DNA of 64,000 bases from Isoetes taiwanensis (Eukaryota; Streptophyta; Lycopodiopsida; Isoetales; Isoetaceae). A model generated the notes under the pieces. The model had not been told where the DNA came from and ran no database searches. It was given only the letters and a program-made list of their open reading frames with translations. Numbering within the stretch: position 1 is the stretch's first letter; every line of letters starts with the position of its first letter. The stretch covers positions 124,001 to 188,000 of the forward strand of contig JAJEKV010000292.1 of NCBI GenBank assembly GCA_021234155.1. The letters run 5' to 3'. Of this stretch, positions 11,792 through 23,860 are shown piece by piece. Position numbers and translations under genes: made by a program.

Positions 11792-12790
11792 TATTATATT
11801 GCCTTTATTTAAACAACTTATGCAAGTGATGTTGACACTGATTTGTGGACATCATAATGACTCTTTTATTGTGATTATGATGTGAATCAATATTGAGCAA
11901 AGTTTTATAGACAAGGATGAGCCCCATCTCACCATTAGTCTCAACTGTAGTTCCCTTAATCTGACTGCGAGAATGAGACAGTTCTGGGAAAAAAATCATT
12001 GTCTAAATGGGTAGAAAGCTTATGCACTTCATAGCATCATCCATTTTAGTTTCAAAGAACCTTGATGGTGTGATGTGATGGAACGCCATAGAAGTTGTGC
12101 TAACGAACAAGCCCATTAAGACTATTTATTCATCTGCCACCTATTAACAGAAAAGAAACTAGAAAAATAGGGGATTTAGCCACATGGACATTGTACATTA
12201 TCTGCAGATTGGCGTTGGTGACCTCTCTCATTTCCCTGTGGGTATGGAACGCAGGACCTCCTACTGAAGCATGCATTGGCATTCTACAAACATATGTCAA
12301 CAGTTATATGCCACTGATATGCCAAGGGTGGCAGACCTGCTTATCATAACTGTTTAGCTGACATGGATTAGTCTGGAAAATAAGGTCCAAAGCCTTAAAC
12401 TTTTTCCAATAGATATACTCAGCAGCTTGAAACATTAGTTGGGTATATAATCAGTACATTATTATATTGCCTTTATTTAAACAACTTATGCAAGTGACGT
12501 TGACACTGATTTGTGGACATCAGAATGACTCCTTTATTGTCATTATGATGTTAAACAATATTGCGCAAAGTTTTATAGACAAGGATGAGCCCCATCTCAC
12601 CATTAGTCTCAAGCGTAGCTCCTTTATGTCATGTCCACGACATAATCAATGAAGCGAAGCGAAAAACGGGAGCGCAGGACCTCCTATTGAAACGTAGAGA
12701 TTTGATATGCCAAGGTAGCATTGGCATTCTACAAACATATGCCTTGAGTGATATCGATGTCGATATGCCAAGAGCAACAGAGATACCAGC
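11792..12790 (+). repeat. Degenerate direct duplication of about 500 bases
   Basis: About 165 bases from 11792 (TATATTGCCTTTATTTAAAC onward) recur from 12458 with roughly 90 percent identity by eye. Further on, two more matches keep the same order: GCAGGACCTCCTACTGAA (12251) against GCAGGACCTCCTATTGAA (12674), and GCATTGGCATTCTACAAACA (12271) against the same words at 12718. The second copy is shortened. No gene is seen within. Confidence 0.7.
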
Positions 12791-12799
12791 TTTTCAATT

Positions 12800-12937
12800 T
12801 GGATTTTGACCTACACCTGTGTAGGGCATTATCTGTGTAGGGCATTATGGTGGATGTCGTGGGTGTCCTTTCCATAACCCGTTGGGTTCCCGTGGACGTA
12901 AAAAATCATCTTATCTTATCTTATCTTATCTTATACT
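12800..12937 (+). mobile_element. SINE-like 3' end with (TTATC)n tail
   Basis: The sequence TTGGGTTCCCGTGGACGTAA then AAAATCATC runs into five or six copies of TTATC ending near 12936. The same junction, GTGGACGTTAAAAAAAC followed by a pentanucleotide run, occurs at 58960-59000 and inverted at 23745-23800. A conserved 3' end joined to a short simple repeat is typical of SINE or RTE-type LINE insertions. The 5' boundary is not defined and no A/B box was identified with confidence. Confidence 0.5.
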
Positions 12938-13912
12938 AAAGCATACAGTCCATTGCTGAGCTAATGCGAAGGAAAATAAGTAACAGGTATATTGAAACCG
13001 ATATTATTATTACATGTTGTGAACTAAGATAACCAATGTACAGATATTGCCTGGAAAAACAAGTTTTGCAATATCTACAGAATCTAATTTATCATCAATG
13101 GCAATGAGGATATTGATTCTTGCTGAAGATGCACTTATATCAGTCATTGCTGAGAATAAGCTGAACTCTTGCAGTTTGTGGAGGCAATGTTTAAAATGAA
13201 ACGCACTTATTTGCTCCAAATGCACTTTAAAAGGAATCTTAAAAAGATTCCTAAAATTCCCCTCAAAAGGTCCAGGTCCATTTTTTGCGATCTATGCGTG
13301 ACAAGTGTGACAATTTTGACATTTTAGGTACCCTTTTGGGGGTAATTGAACTTAGATACCATGAAAAATGTTGGTTAGCACTTTTGACCCCCTAATTTGC
13401 CTTTAAAAATTAGTAGAAATTTCAAGGACTCAAAAACTAGACATTGAAGAAAACACCAAGTGCCTTTGGACCAACAAAAGGTATCTCATTCAAAGCGTTG
13501 GATTCTTTACAAAATTATGAACAAGGCAGTCAAAATTGCAACACATTATTGACTTTGCAGGAGCCCTGAAGCTTTATCCTAATTATATATATGCCTTATT
13601 GGACAAATTTACATTTTGCAGCAATTTAGGATGCATCTCATCCTCCAACTCATTCAGACCATGATCTTCAGACCTATCCATGTCCTCTGCCCCACCATCA
13701 AAAGGGATGTTCCTCAGCACTGTCTACTAATGAAACTACATCGTCATCTGTAACAACGTTTTTGGGTGATTCACCAAATCCACATGTCATTTGAGCTCTA
13801 AAATGTGTTTCAGGCTTCGCCCGGATGATGGCTAGGTAACCATACAACATGGCTTCATGTTTTTTAGCTTTAGTTAAGTAGGCTTTGATTTTTCCACGTT
13901 ATTGGCGGCATT

Positions 13913-14332
13913 GCGGTATAAATTTATACAGCGTGAGCTCAAGCGGTATAAATTTATACAGCATGAGCTCAAGCGGTACAATTTTATACCATGTGAGTTC
14001 AAGCGATACACAAGGAAAGAACTTCGAGTGGTATAAATTTATCACTTTGTGAGCTTAAGCGGTATAAATTTATACCATCATCCCACATGAAAAAAACAAG
14101 AGCAATATAAATTTATACCGGAATTGTTTTACAAAAGAAACCACGGTATAAATTTATACTACAATTTCTCTTTAATACGTTTTGTTATAAATCCAATGTT
14201 ATAACACAAGAAAATTCTATTAGATGGATCTTTATTGTTGGTTATAACGTGGACGGGATGCTTGAGATATAACATGACAATCGTCTGGCTAAAACATGGC
14301 GGAGATGCTTTTGACGGTATAAATTTATACCG
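13913..14332. repeat. Array of GGTATAAATTTATACC-type palindromes (B)
   Basis: Seven copies lie between 13913 and 14160 and an isolated perfect one, CGGTATAAATTTATACCG, at 14315-14332. Spacers in the first part carry GTGAGCTCAAG. The array sits about 730-1150 bases from the left end of element B, comparable with its place in element A. Spacing is 30-60 bases and irregular, so it is not a simple satellite. Confidence 0.85.
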
Positions 14333-16064
14333 AGGCTAGGGAAAATTCTGTGGGAGGAAAATTTTAGGGTTTTGATTTCTAACGATGCGGACGTTCTTGG
14401 TGATGCATAGAGTTTTTTTTTGTGATGCATAAGGCTTCTAAGCTTCAAAGAAAGAAGAAAAAAATTAGGGTTCTTCATGGCCGTGGTTCTTCGAGTTTTT
14501 TTTAGGGTTCGCTAGGTTCTTCGATATTGCTTCCAAGTTCCAAGCTCGGCTCCGGCTCATGATGGCTTTGGTATTTGCAAGCGATGGAATGTTTGAGACC
14601 ATCGTTGGGCAATATGGAGCTCCGGTAAAGCCATAGCGGCCGAGGAGCCAAATGTATCCGGATCCGGTAGGTTTTACTTGGGTGTAGAGCATTCGCCAAA
14701 AATAGGTTAGACTAATTTTAGCTGAAGAAAGGACGTTTCTAGATTACAACTGGATTGATCTAAAACATGTTGCCCCCTTGGAAACAAGGTGCGGACATAT
14801 TATCTTAGAGCGCCCTTGTCTTTGGTGCCTCAATTGGCTAAAAGCCGAGCTTACGGCGAGGAGCTCTCACAAATTTAAGAAAAGGAGCTGGTCCGATCTC
14901 GTCCCTATGTGTAAAAGGAAGGGAGCCACATATGCAGTCCATAAAGCGTTTTTTTGCTAAAGATTGTGGAGAAATTCAAGTTAAACACTCCATCTCAAGC
15001 TAAGAAAGATCTTTGGTATAGGCAAATATGTTTCTCAAAATCTTTGGAAGCAAACAAGGCAATTATGGAGCAAGGAATGCGATAAGACGAAGAATTTGAT
15101 GAGTAGTTACAACTGAATCGGGTTTTTAACTGCTTTTGTTGGTATATTAAGTGTAATTTCGAATTTTAACGATGTCTTTGGCTAATTATTTCGTAGGGTT
15201 GCATGTAACCACATTTTTTCAAAGAACCTTCTTGGTTTGTAACCATTTAAGATTCACTAGATAAATTAATTGTCTCCACTAAAGCGGATATTACTAAAAA
15301 TGGGATCTTTGGATAGAGTATGGTGAACTCCAATCTCTTTGCATTTTGGATGTTTGAAGGTTTTTCTTGAAGAATACAAGTCGGCTTTATCTTTGGAGAA
15401 TATATAAGAATCTGTCTAGTTTTTCTAATTAATCATTTGCATTTTCTTGTGCAAAAAGAGGTAACTCTTTCTTAGTTCTTTATACTCAAAAATTGGGCTC
15501 CCCGATACTAAAAATCGAGCACAATTAATATGGATTTCGATTCTTTGTAAGTTCCAATGTCTTTTTCAAGTTCTTAATGGAAGATTTATCATCTTTAGAG
15601 TGCAAGTACTGGTGTCTACGTGATACTAAGTGATACGGATAAGGAAATTTAAGATTATAATGTTTTTTCAGTAGTTCTGGTTAGTGTATATCAATAGCAT
15701 AGGAAGACCTTATATACTTTATCTCAAAATCGGGTAAATATCTCAAAAAGGCCCTTTCATATTTACATCTTTGACTATAAGGTGTGGTCAAGCTCTAAGT
15801 AGTAGTGGTGGTCAAGCTAAACACATTTGCATAGTAACAATTTTTTTAAGCTCATGCCCAACCCATGTCTAATGGTATGATCATTCCTTTCAAAAGCATT
15901 CTAAAATTTTTGTACTTGGACAATGATCTGAAAACAAGTCCAAATTAGATTTCTCACTAGATGAATCCTCTGTGCAAAATATAAACAAAATGATGTAGCC
16001 TCATAAGTCTAGATTTCTCACCTAGTTAATCTTATTTGTGCAAAATATAAAACCAAGGATGTAG

Positions 16065-16340
16065 AATTAGAAGCCGAGATATCTACACTAATGGCATGCA
16101 TCATAGAAGCTGAGATATCTACACTAATGGCATGCATCAAGCAAATGAAAGTACAACCATCCTTTTTTAGGCATTTCCACTCCATAACATATATGATGAA
16201 AATCTTGCATATGTTGTCTGTGTAATTGTTCCTTCGCGCATATATTTGAACTCTATGTATGTTATAATATCTATGTGTATAGTTGTTCCTTCACACATAT
16301 ATTTGAACTCTATATATGTTATGATATCCATGTGATCTTT
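16065..16340 (+). repeat. Two short tandem duplications
   Basis: GAGATATCTACACTAATGGC plus ATGCATCA occurs twice, 33 bases apart (16077 and 16110). Further on, a unit of about 70 bases containing CATATATTTGAACTCTAT is duplicated at about 16207 and 16275. Both lie in element B near its right end. No gene is seen in 14,340-16,600. Confidence 0.65.
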
Positions 16341-16689
16341 CTTTTGCTGCATAACAACATATCTTTCTTCCTTTGCAACTACTATCACAAAGAAATTTTA
16401 TACACAATATACAAGAAAACCTATTGTACCTACATTTATTTTTATTGTAAAAATTTTTGTAGCTCTCGTAAATGCTCGTTTGACCCCCAAAATGGCATAT
16501 TTCTTTTGGGGGTCTTTTTATTTATATTATGTCACTCTAAAAAAAGCTGTTTTGAAGGACAATTTTGAACAACTTGTGTCTAGAGACCTTGATTGCCCCC
16601 TAATTTGCCTCATTTTTTAGTTTTCCAAAATTTTTAGAGGAATCTTTCAAACGCACTTCTTAAATAAGTGCGTTTCAATTTAAACATTG

Positions 16690-17244
16690 TCATGATCAGA
16701 TGCCATGATCAACCAAGAATACTCTACCAAAAAAAGTCATGACGAATGAATTGATTTGGAAAATGAACACTCAGGAAGTTGGCAAGACTCACCACACATA
16801 CAGGAAGTTGGAAAATGAATTGATTTGTGTAAGTCATGACGAATTTGCAGACCTGAAAATCGTTCTAAGTTATCTGTACAGAATGAATATAAAGCTCACG
16901 AATAGAATGTACGTTATTTCAAATGAAAAATACAAAAACATGTAAGCAAGCTCATGTTTTGTACCAATGTGATGAGATGCACAGAGCTCAGCAAAGCAAT
17001 AGAGGACCCATAAAAAAAACACTGGATGCTGCTTTTAGGCTGCCGACTGATCTGTGTCATAAAGGTAAGATGCTTTAAAAAGAGAGGACAAAGAGAAAGA
17101 GAGAGAGTGTTCGCTGCTCACCGGATTAACGCAATAAAATCAACGTTCTGCTACGGCCAAATCGTCTGCTCCTCAGCATTTAGCATTTGCTCATCGGAAA
17201 CTAGAGTACAGAAGTGGGCGCAAAAGAACGATTTCCTTTAGGTT
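16690..17244. other. No gene seen
   Basis: Spacer between element B and the MITE at 17245. A short purine run GAGAAAGAGAGAGAG lies near 17091-17107. Small open frames here lack any recognisable motif. Confidence 0.4.
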
Positions 17245-17605
17245 TGCCGCAATCCCTTTAGGTTTAGGTTAAAATAAAGTGCAAATCCTAAAAATGCCCT
17301 TTTTTTGCAAAATTGTGAAAATGCCCACGTTTTAAGGATATTTTTGATAAAATGACCATGATTTTCTTCTAATGATTCAAATAGAAACATGTCCTTGAGA
17401 TGAATTGTATACGAGGATGATATCTTTTCATCAAAGCTAAAATCACTTGGATCGGAGTCCGGAATCACAAGCTATGTTATTTTTTAAATACAAACAAGTC
17501 ATAACCATAATATAAGATTCCGTACTTCGAAAATATCGCTAAAACATGGACATTTTCACAATTTGCAAACAAATAGGGGGATTTTTAAATTTGCCCTAAA
17601 GTAAA
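17245..17605. mobile_element. MITE-like inverted repeat, about 360 bp
   Basis: The left arm reads GCAAATCCTAAAAATGCCC, then TTGCAAAATTGTGAAAATGCCCACGTTTTA. The right arm, reverse-complemented, reads TTTAGGGCAAATTTAAAAATC, then TTGCAAATTGTGAAAATGTCCATGTTTTA. The arms pair over about 90 bases with small gaps. The outer motif TAGGGCAAATTT-AAAAATGCCC also appears at the ends of the element at 25916-26796, so they belong to one family. No coding capacity. Confidence 0.7.
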
Positions 17606-19818
17606 TAATGGGCAAGCTTAAAATAATGGTTGGACCCAATTGGGTGTCCCAGCTTAGTTCTAGAAGTACGATTCCACATCCAGACCCGTTAGCCTAAAGG
17701 ACATTTTGGATGTACATCTATAGGGTAGGCCCACATGTGCCTATTCATTTTTTGGTGTCCTAATTGAGAAATATCATGTTAGAACTATGGGTATATTCAT
17801 GGTATATTGGTATAATCGTTTTGGTAATGTGAATCTTCTAGTAATAATACTAGTGATAATGCAGAATTATAGTCACAACTTACTATATGCCATGTATGAG
17901 ATATGACAGATTCCGAGATCTGTCTACCTGTTCATCTCTGCCTTCTGTTGCGATGCTGGTACCTTAACCTATCTAGTGATTGCGTTGTTGGTCACCTTAA
18001 TCTATTTAGTGATTTATGGCTTCCTGTGTAACGCATTGCGGATGGCTCCTTGTAGAATGTCGAACCGAGGCCAAGGGCATAGCCTGAAATATTCTAAGAT
18101 TTTCAAAATAGACCGAACTATTTCTGGTTTCTTCTCTTGTAACTTTCTTTGGTCGTTGGCTTAATATTCATTAAGATCCCAAGTCTTTCTTTTTTAAAGC
18201 CCCATAATAATAATAAATTTTATTTTAACCAAGACATGTTAGTTGTGACTTGTCGAATTCTTGTTTAAATCAATCTGGTTAATATTCGTCGGACGAGATT
18301 ATATCGTTAGGTGGGTTATTGCTAGTTATACGAGGTTATTGGCACAAATACGCTTTGTATGACTAGAAGGTGCTGGATGTGCCATGTATTAAGGTAATAA
18401 GCAAAATGGTGCTTCTACTTGACCTTAGTGCCCTCAACCATAAGTCTACCCTGTATCAAGTCATCTTTGCCTTTTTCTCCACACAATTTGTTTTCTACCT
18501 GCATGCTCCTTGGAGAATTGCTTTTTCTTTCAGATTAGAATATGGTTAGAGTGTAGCCTTCTATTTTTTACCTAAAATTACGAGCATCTTATGACTCCTC
18601 TAGCTGGATTACTTTACTCTCTCACTCTGCCTTTTTTTCAGTATTCTTGTCTAGAACTATGTATTTCTGGGTATTTCTGTTCTTGATTCTCACGACATTG
18701 GCAATTTTCATTAGACTTGTGGTCGAGATAGGGTGTTTAATACCATGATGCTATAGGTCTCCTCATACATGCCATATAGTAAGTTGTGACTATAATTCCG
18801 TAGTCACTTACACGCCACGTAGTCCCTTCATTTCTTTCTTTCTTTTGCATTAAGTATGCCATAAATCATGGTATGGGGGAAAATAGTTGGCCAAGGAATG
18901 CCCACATTTTATTATATACATTCGACAGTAAAATAGTGGAACTCATGGTATAATCACATGCATTCACTTGGGCTTGTACAAATATTTAGCAATCCCATGT
19001 TATCTAAAGCTCTTTACGGTTGCCAAGAATTACGTCCACTGCCCATCTCAACTAACTGTCATTATGCAACCTTGTCCGCTATCCAATACAAGTGAGGCAT
19101 GGAATTATGAATTTTGGCTTGCCACACGAATGGCCTTTATTAGTTTTATTGAAGCTCTCATTCTCATTCTCATTCTCTATAGTATGCACAAAAACCACCA
19201 ACTAGTTTTAATATAAACCAATATATCACTGATAATTGACATGAATACATGAGTATTGACAAACCACTATCCCATGTGGTTTTCTGTTGTCAAGTAATTT
19301 CATGCATAAAAAACCACATATATGGTGGTTTTTAGATGATTTAATACTAGTTAAATAGGGTAGTTCATTTTTGGGCTCCTTGTATGCATGCCATACCTTT
19401 CAACACATTATAAAAAGAAAGAATCCTAAAGCAAAGAATCCAATCTACTTTCTCAATTTCTCTGTCGTAGCAGATCTATGGCTATGAGCTTGCATGGACT
19501 TGGTCCCTCAATCTCGTATATTTTTCCTGCTATTATTCGACCCACTCTGTTTTGCTCAGCTTGTGCCAATTTGAGCATCTCTGTTTTGCTCAGCTTGTGC
19601 CAACTTGAGCATTTCTCCTTCATCCTTATCTCGTTGTTACTCTTTCATCTCCTTGAAAGGTGCTGCACGCCTTTTCTACCACTAAAGCATCCCTAAATCT
19701 TTCCTCTGGAAAATGAAATTTCCATTGAGAAGTGACATTTACCATCTCAAAGGTGTCCTTTGGTAAGATACTGCTAGTGTAAATCAAATGCTACTAGCAC
19801 ATAACTAACTCAGATAAA
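17606..19818. other. No gene seen
   Basis: AT-rich intergenic DNA. The words ATGCCATGTATGAGATATGA (17888) and TCATACATGCCATATAGTAA (18762) show partial inverted similarity around TACTATATGCCATGTATGAG, possibly the ends of an old 0.9-kb inverted-repeat element (about 17870-18800, with GTCACAACTTACTATATG against CATATAGTAAGTTGTGAC). I see no coding domains. Confidence 0.4.
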
Positions 19819-20617
19819 TTAGAGCAAACACAAGCGACATGGAGTAACTAAGGCTGAGTGACTAACCTTTTCAGCTTTCATTGCTTTGTGCTCCAAAATA
19901 TGTGGAGACAACCCGGCATATAAAAATGCCTCTACAACCTTCAATTGCGTCTTCTTCAGTTGCTCTGATGTTAAACAATGATCAACCCTTTGTTGCTTCG
20001 TCTGTCTTTCTACTATTTCAATTGTCTCTATCATTCTCTGCTCTCCCGTACTTATACCTAATGACCCTAATCCACCCAACAGGAGGGGTGGTATAGTTAT
20101 TTAAATGCCTTCGCTTGGCACTACTCTTGAGTATCCGTAACTCATCTTTTTTTCATATTATTCTTCGTTTTGCATATCACATCCAGTCGAGACAACCTTT
20201 TAATGGCATCCTTTTGCAAGTCAGCAGATGCAATACAAGTTGCGACACCGATGTCTCGTTCACGTAAGATGTGAGCTCGAATTCTTGTTGCAGAACCATT
20301 TACCGATGAGTATCCACAAAACACACATTCCCACTCATTTACGCCAAACTCTTTCACAAAATCCCATTCTGGGCCTCTTTTCCGACCCGGCAACTGATAA
20401 GAACGCGTGACCACGTGCACTGGCAGTGCCCCGCGGGGCCCCGCCACGGCGTGGCGCGGTCCTCGCGAGACACCTCTAGAGGTGGATGCATGACCGGTCC
20501 TGAGGTAGATGCATGACCAGTTGCCATTGCTGCTAGCTTGGCTGACAATGTCTGTTGATCGAACTCCTTGATTACACGAACTAAAGGAAGACTATATATA
20601 CAAAGGAGCAAGCTCAC
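19819..20617 (-). pseudogene. hAT-type transposase N-terminus (BED finger), broken
   Basis: On the minus strand from about 20400 the frame reads GPEWDFVKEFGVNEWECVFC, then GYSSVNGSATRIRAHILRER and DIGVATC. This is a BED zinc finger with Cys-x2-Cys, then His, then a late Cys, as in plant hAT transposases. After a frame change near 20150 (ILKSSAKRR), another near 20075 leads to STGEQRMIETIEIVERQTKQ and LKVVEAFLYAGLSPHILEHK, which match the linker before the hAT catalytic domain. The RNase-H-like core and dimerisation domain are absent, so it is a truncated, frameshifted remnant. A GC-rich patch (20435-20465, CCGCGGGGCCCCGCC) overlaps its upstream part. It could come from the autonomous partner of elements A/B, but nothing here shows that. 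Confidence 0.68.
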
Positions 20618-21585
20618 AATGCATATGTTACATCAACGTTCCATACGAGAATCAAGGGGGGTTGGACGGGAGGCTATAGGATATTCTAAGTGAAAGAGTT
20701 GTTCATATTATAATATTTTGAAACCAGTTGATCCATGTGATAGCTGAAGTTGCAATGTGAAAAGTACACAGTGATGGTTGTATGTCAAAAATACACAGAT
20801 GCCCATAGCTCATAGCACAGAGATCTAAGGTGTATCTAGCTATGTTAGGTTATGGTGCAATTCAATCACTAAGTGAAATGCTTATGCATATAATGGTCGT
20901 TTGGAACCATTGGAACCATTGAAGACTTTAATGGGTTAAAGGTTATATTTTAAAGGTAAAAAAGGAAGGCAAATATGGATCGAGCTCGAATAGCAAGTCC
21001 ATATCCGCCGGGACTGATTCTTAGTGAATCGGTGCCGCCTAATCTTGTATAAGAAGAATTAGAGATTGAATCGGCTATGTTGGTGTGATTCTGAATGGAT
21101 TCATCTATAGATGAATGCCTCGGCTGTCGGCAATGCTCGACTAAGTTGTTATTGAAAATTATAAGCTACAGTGCATGGTCTATTGATACAGTAGAATATT
21201 CAATGGTTGGTTGCATTAAGATTATTGTCTAAGGTTTATTTTATCTTGCAAGTGTAATCTTGATGTTGTGATCATTGAATATTTTTATTGCTAGGCAATT
21301 GCTTAAATTAATAACACTAAGGAAGCAGATGCGAACCCAAGGCTGGAAAACACTGGGACGGAGTAATCTCACATTCCAGTATCCAACATCAGGCCCGCGA
21401 CACAAAAACGACACCTCAAAGGCAAACCGTTTCCCAAGGAGTATTTTGACTCAACCTGGCAGTCAATGTTTGAGGTGAATTCTAGGGCTAATCACATTTT
21501 TCTTATATATACTATTACGATTGCCACAAAAGCAGACCAAACAGGGGCGCAAACATTTTTTTTGCTTTGTAAATGGGAAAAAACA
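20618..21585. other. No gene seen
   Basis: Intergenic sequence upstream of the hAT remnant. A duplicated TTTGGAACCATTGGAACCATTGAAG lies near 20905. No coding motif was recognised. Confidence 0.35.
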
Positions 21586-21589
21586 GCTC

Positions 21590-21725
21590 GAAGGTTTTCG
21601 TGTACGCGAATGCTCATATCCGTGTATGCGAACTTTAAAAAGTTTCGCGTACGCAAAAACATCAGAATCGCGTATGCGAAAAAGTTATCGCGATACGTAA
21701 TTTGATATTTCGTCTGCGAAAAAAT
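21590..21725. repeat. Cluster of CGCGTATGCGAA-like words
   Basis: Within 130 bases variants of the near-palindrome TCGCGTATGCGAA occur five or six times: CGTGTACGCGAATGC, CGTGTATGCGAAC, TTTCGCGTACGCAAAA, ATCGCGTATGCGAAAA, ATCGCGATACG, TTCGTCTGCGAAAA. They occur on both strands at roughly 25-base spacing. The CpG density is unusual for this AT-rich window. No gene is visible. Confidence 0.6.
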
Positions 21726-22593
21726 TTGCTTTCACAGGCGACGCAGTTTTCACCCTTCAACAGATGCCGAAATAGAAGTTTTCAGCGTTTAAAAATCTTC
21801 CGATGCCAGAATTTTTTTTGGCTGTATTTTTTACATTTTATACGGCAAATATGTAGCACAATAACAGGGGGTTATTTTTGTATTTTTGTACGTTTTATCC
21901 TATGGTTTTGCTAAGATTTGGTCGCCGTATTTTGAGGATGTACTAATGCGTACATCTAGAGTGCACATACGGTCACATTAATTTTTATGACACTTTTTAA
22001 TGGTTACATCTATGATTTTGGAGGATATCCCCATTGGAAGCATGCAAAGCTCGAAGAAGGGTACTTTAGGGTTAATCGATTGCATGTGGTTTTTCTGGCA
22101 AGGCTGGGCGAGGGGAAGAGGGAGGCAGGTCTCGAACAAAGGTAGATTAGGTTTATTTTAGGGTTATTTGAGCGTTCTGCAATCTGGCTTCACATCAACG
22201 CCACGAGATGAAGGCCGGGTCTATCAATCAGGATAATGGATCTCAGAAGCGGATGCATGCTTTACAGATTATTGCCTGGGCGATTTGTAGAAACACCAAG
22301 AGATTGTAGCTGGAAATGGTGATTAGCAGAGTTAGCTGGTCTTTTTTCATAGCTGGTTTGAGGGAAGAACTGATCCGACGGAATGGAAAGGGATAAAATG
22401 GTTGTAGGTTTATATGTGGAAATGAAAGCAAAATAGCCTGTTTTAGGGACATATCGGTCTTCTTATTGGTTTGCTATAGAAGATAAAAAGGTGGAGACTT
22501 TATCAACCTGGGGTGAGTAAAGGCACTCTTTGATTTTGCCATGTTCCGGCCACAGCTCATCAGATTGGAAACAACGATGTAGTTCTTTTACAA

Positions 22594-23061
22594 ATGCCTA
22601 AGCTCACATTCTGTTATTTGCATTGCTGCGTGGCCCAAGGTAAGGCTTTTTCGTTTTTTTTTGTTATGTACTCTCGTAGCATAAGCAGATCATTTTCACA
22701 TGCTAAATCAATGAGGACAGCCTCTAGCAGTAGAGCAGGAGCCAGTTCTGCAACCTGTTCTACCTCATACTCTTCAAATGATTCTAGATTACTCTATTCT
22801 TAAGCAGGGAAGAAGTGCTTAAGAAGATGGGTTGAAGCACAAGCTGGCCATCACCTGCAGAAATTACATCAGAATTTGTTGTAATCATTCTTCCTTGTCT
22901 GCAAAAACTATAAGCATACAGGCTCCTTGCGCAACTAGAACTGCTTCAAGAGGGCTCAAAAGAGACTTGTGTTGTTGGGATTCTACCATTTGAAGTTTCT
23001 AAGCCTCCCGAGATTTGCAGCCCAAATCACACAAAGGTGTTTCTTGAGGACATTTGATGAT
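22594..23061 (+). other. Possible small exons of an unidentified gene
   Basis: A candidate exon follows an acceptor (AAGCATACAG at about 22922) and reads LLAQLELLQEGSKETCVVGI then LPFEVSKPPEICSPNHTKVF before stops at 23055. An upstream stretch ends at a donor-like CCCAAGGTAAGG near 22637. I do not recognise the protein, and the case rests only on codon-like texture. Confidence 0.2.
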
Positions 23062-23744
23062 GGAAATTGTCAGCAACATATTTAACAAACTTAAAGTGAT
23101 TGAAAGACCTAGTCGAGAACACCACATACCCTTGTCTATAGATAAAACATGGATGTACAGATGCTTTGTTTATTTATTCTTTAGGACATGATGTTGTATG
23201 TAATGCCCTAATTTCTATTCTCAAGGATACTAATTTCTATTCTCTCTTCGGTTTACATTACGTTAATAGATAGTAATATTATCTTTGGTGTTGAATTTAA
23301 AACCTATACGATAGTGTATATGTCCTCCATGTAATTTTGGAAGTGCAGTTGTAAGTGGTTTTAAAGGCATATTGTCTTAGGCACGACCACCTATGGAGAT
23401 GTAGCAATTTTGGCAGCTCGGGGATGATTTTAAATCATATCTTGTTTTAATGCTACATATTGGATGCCAATGCTGGTTATGATTGCCATTTCTTTTGTAT
23501 TGATGCTCCCTCTTTGTGGAATTAAATTTGTTTTACATATGCCATACGCTTATGAATGATTGCCATGGCAAAACAGGCTTGCATTGATACCAGCACATGT
23601 TACCATATGCACTAGCATATGCATGACAATGTGCAGTTTACAATAGTTTATATGATTCTTGTATTGCAATATTCAGATTACAGATAATGAATATAATGCT
23701 AGATATTGATTACACAAAATGTACTCATAGTTGTTAGCAATGGG
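23062..23744. other. No gene seen
   Basis: AT-rich non-coding sequence; no repeat or motif stood out. Confidence 0.35.
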
Positions 23745-23860
23745 AATAGAATAGAATAGAATAGAATAGTTTTTTTAACGTCCACGAAGACCTATGTTTG
23801 CTTTAGTCGGGCCCAAAAAATTTTTTAATATAACAATCAAGACACAACTACCATTAACAT
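23745..23860 (-). mobile_element. SINE-like 3' end with (TATTC)n tail, inverted
   Basis: On the minus strand, GGTCTTCGTGGACGTTAAAA plus AAACTATTC runs into about five TATTC units. The joint is nearly identical to the one at 58960-59000 and related to the one at 12885-12936, so this is a third copy of the same short interspersed family. The 5' end is not defined. Confidence 0.55.

Larger units (their letters stand above)
13185..16689. mobile_element. TIR element B (same family as A)
   Basis: The left end CAATGTTTAAAATGAAACGC (13185) is matched in inverted orientation by GCGTTTCAATTTAAACATTG ending at 16689: one mismatch in the outer 20 bases, and the match extends to CACTTATTT. A subterminal hairpin GGAATCTT-AAA-AAGATTCC lies at 13229-13250. 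The first 400 bases match element A. The interior has the palindrome array at 13913-14332, and no transposase or other recognisable gene. The flanks TGTGGAGG and TCATGATC do not form a duplication. This is a non-autonomous, probably old insertion; hAT is the best guess from the CAATG termini. Confidence 0.7.

Noticed and set aside
4378..14332. CRISPR-like interpretation of the palindrome arrays
   Set aside because: The genome is a plant's, spacers are short and repetitive, and no cas genes exist.
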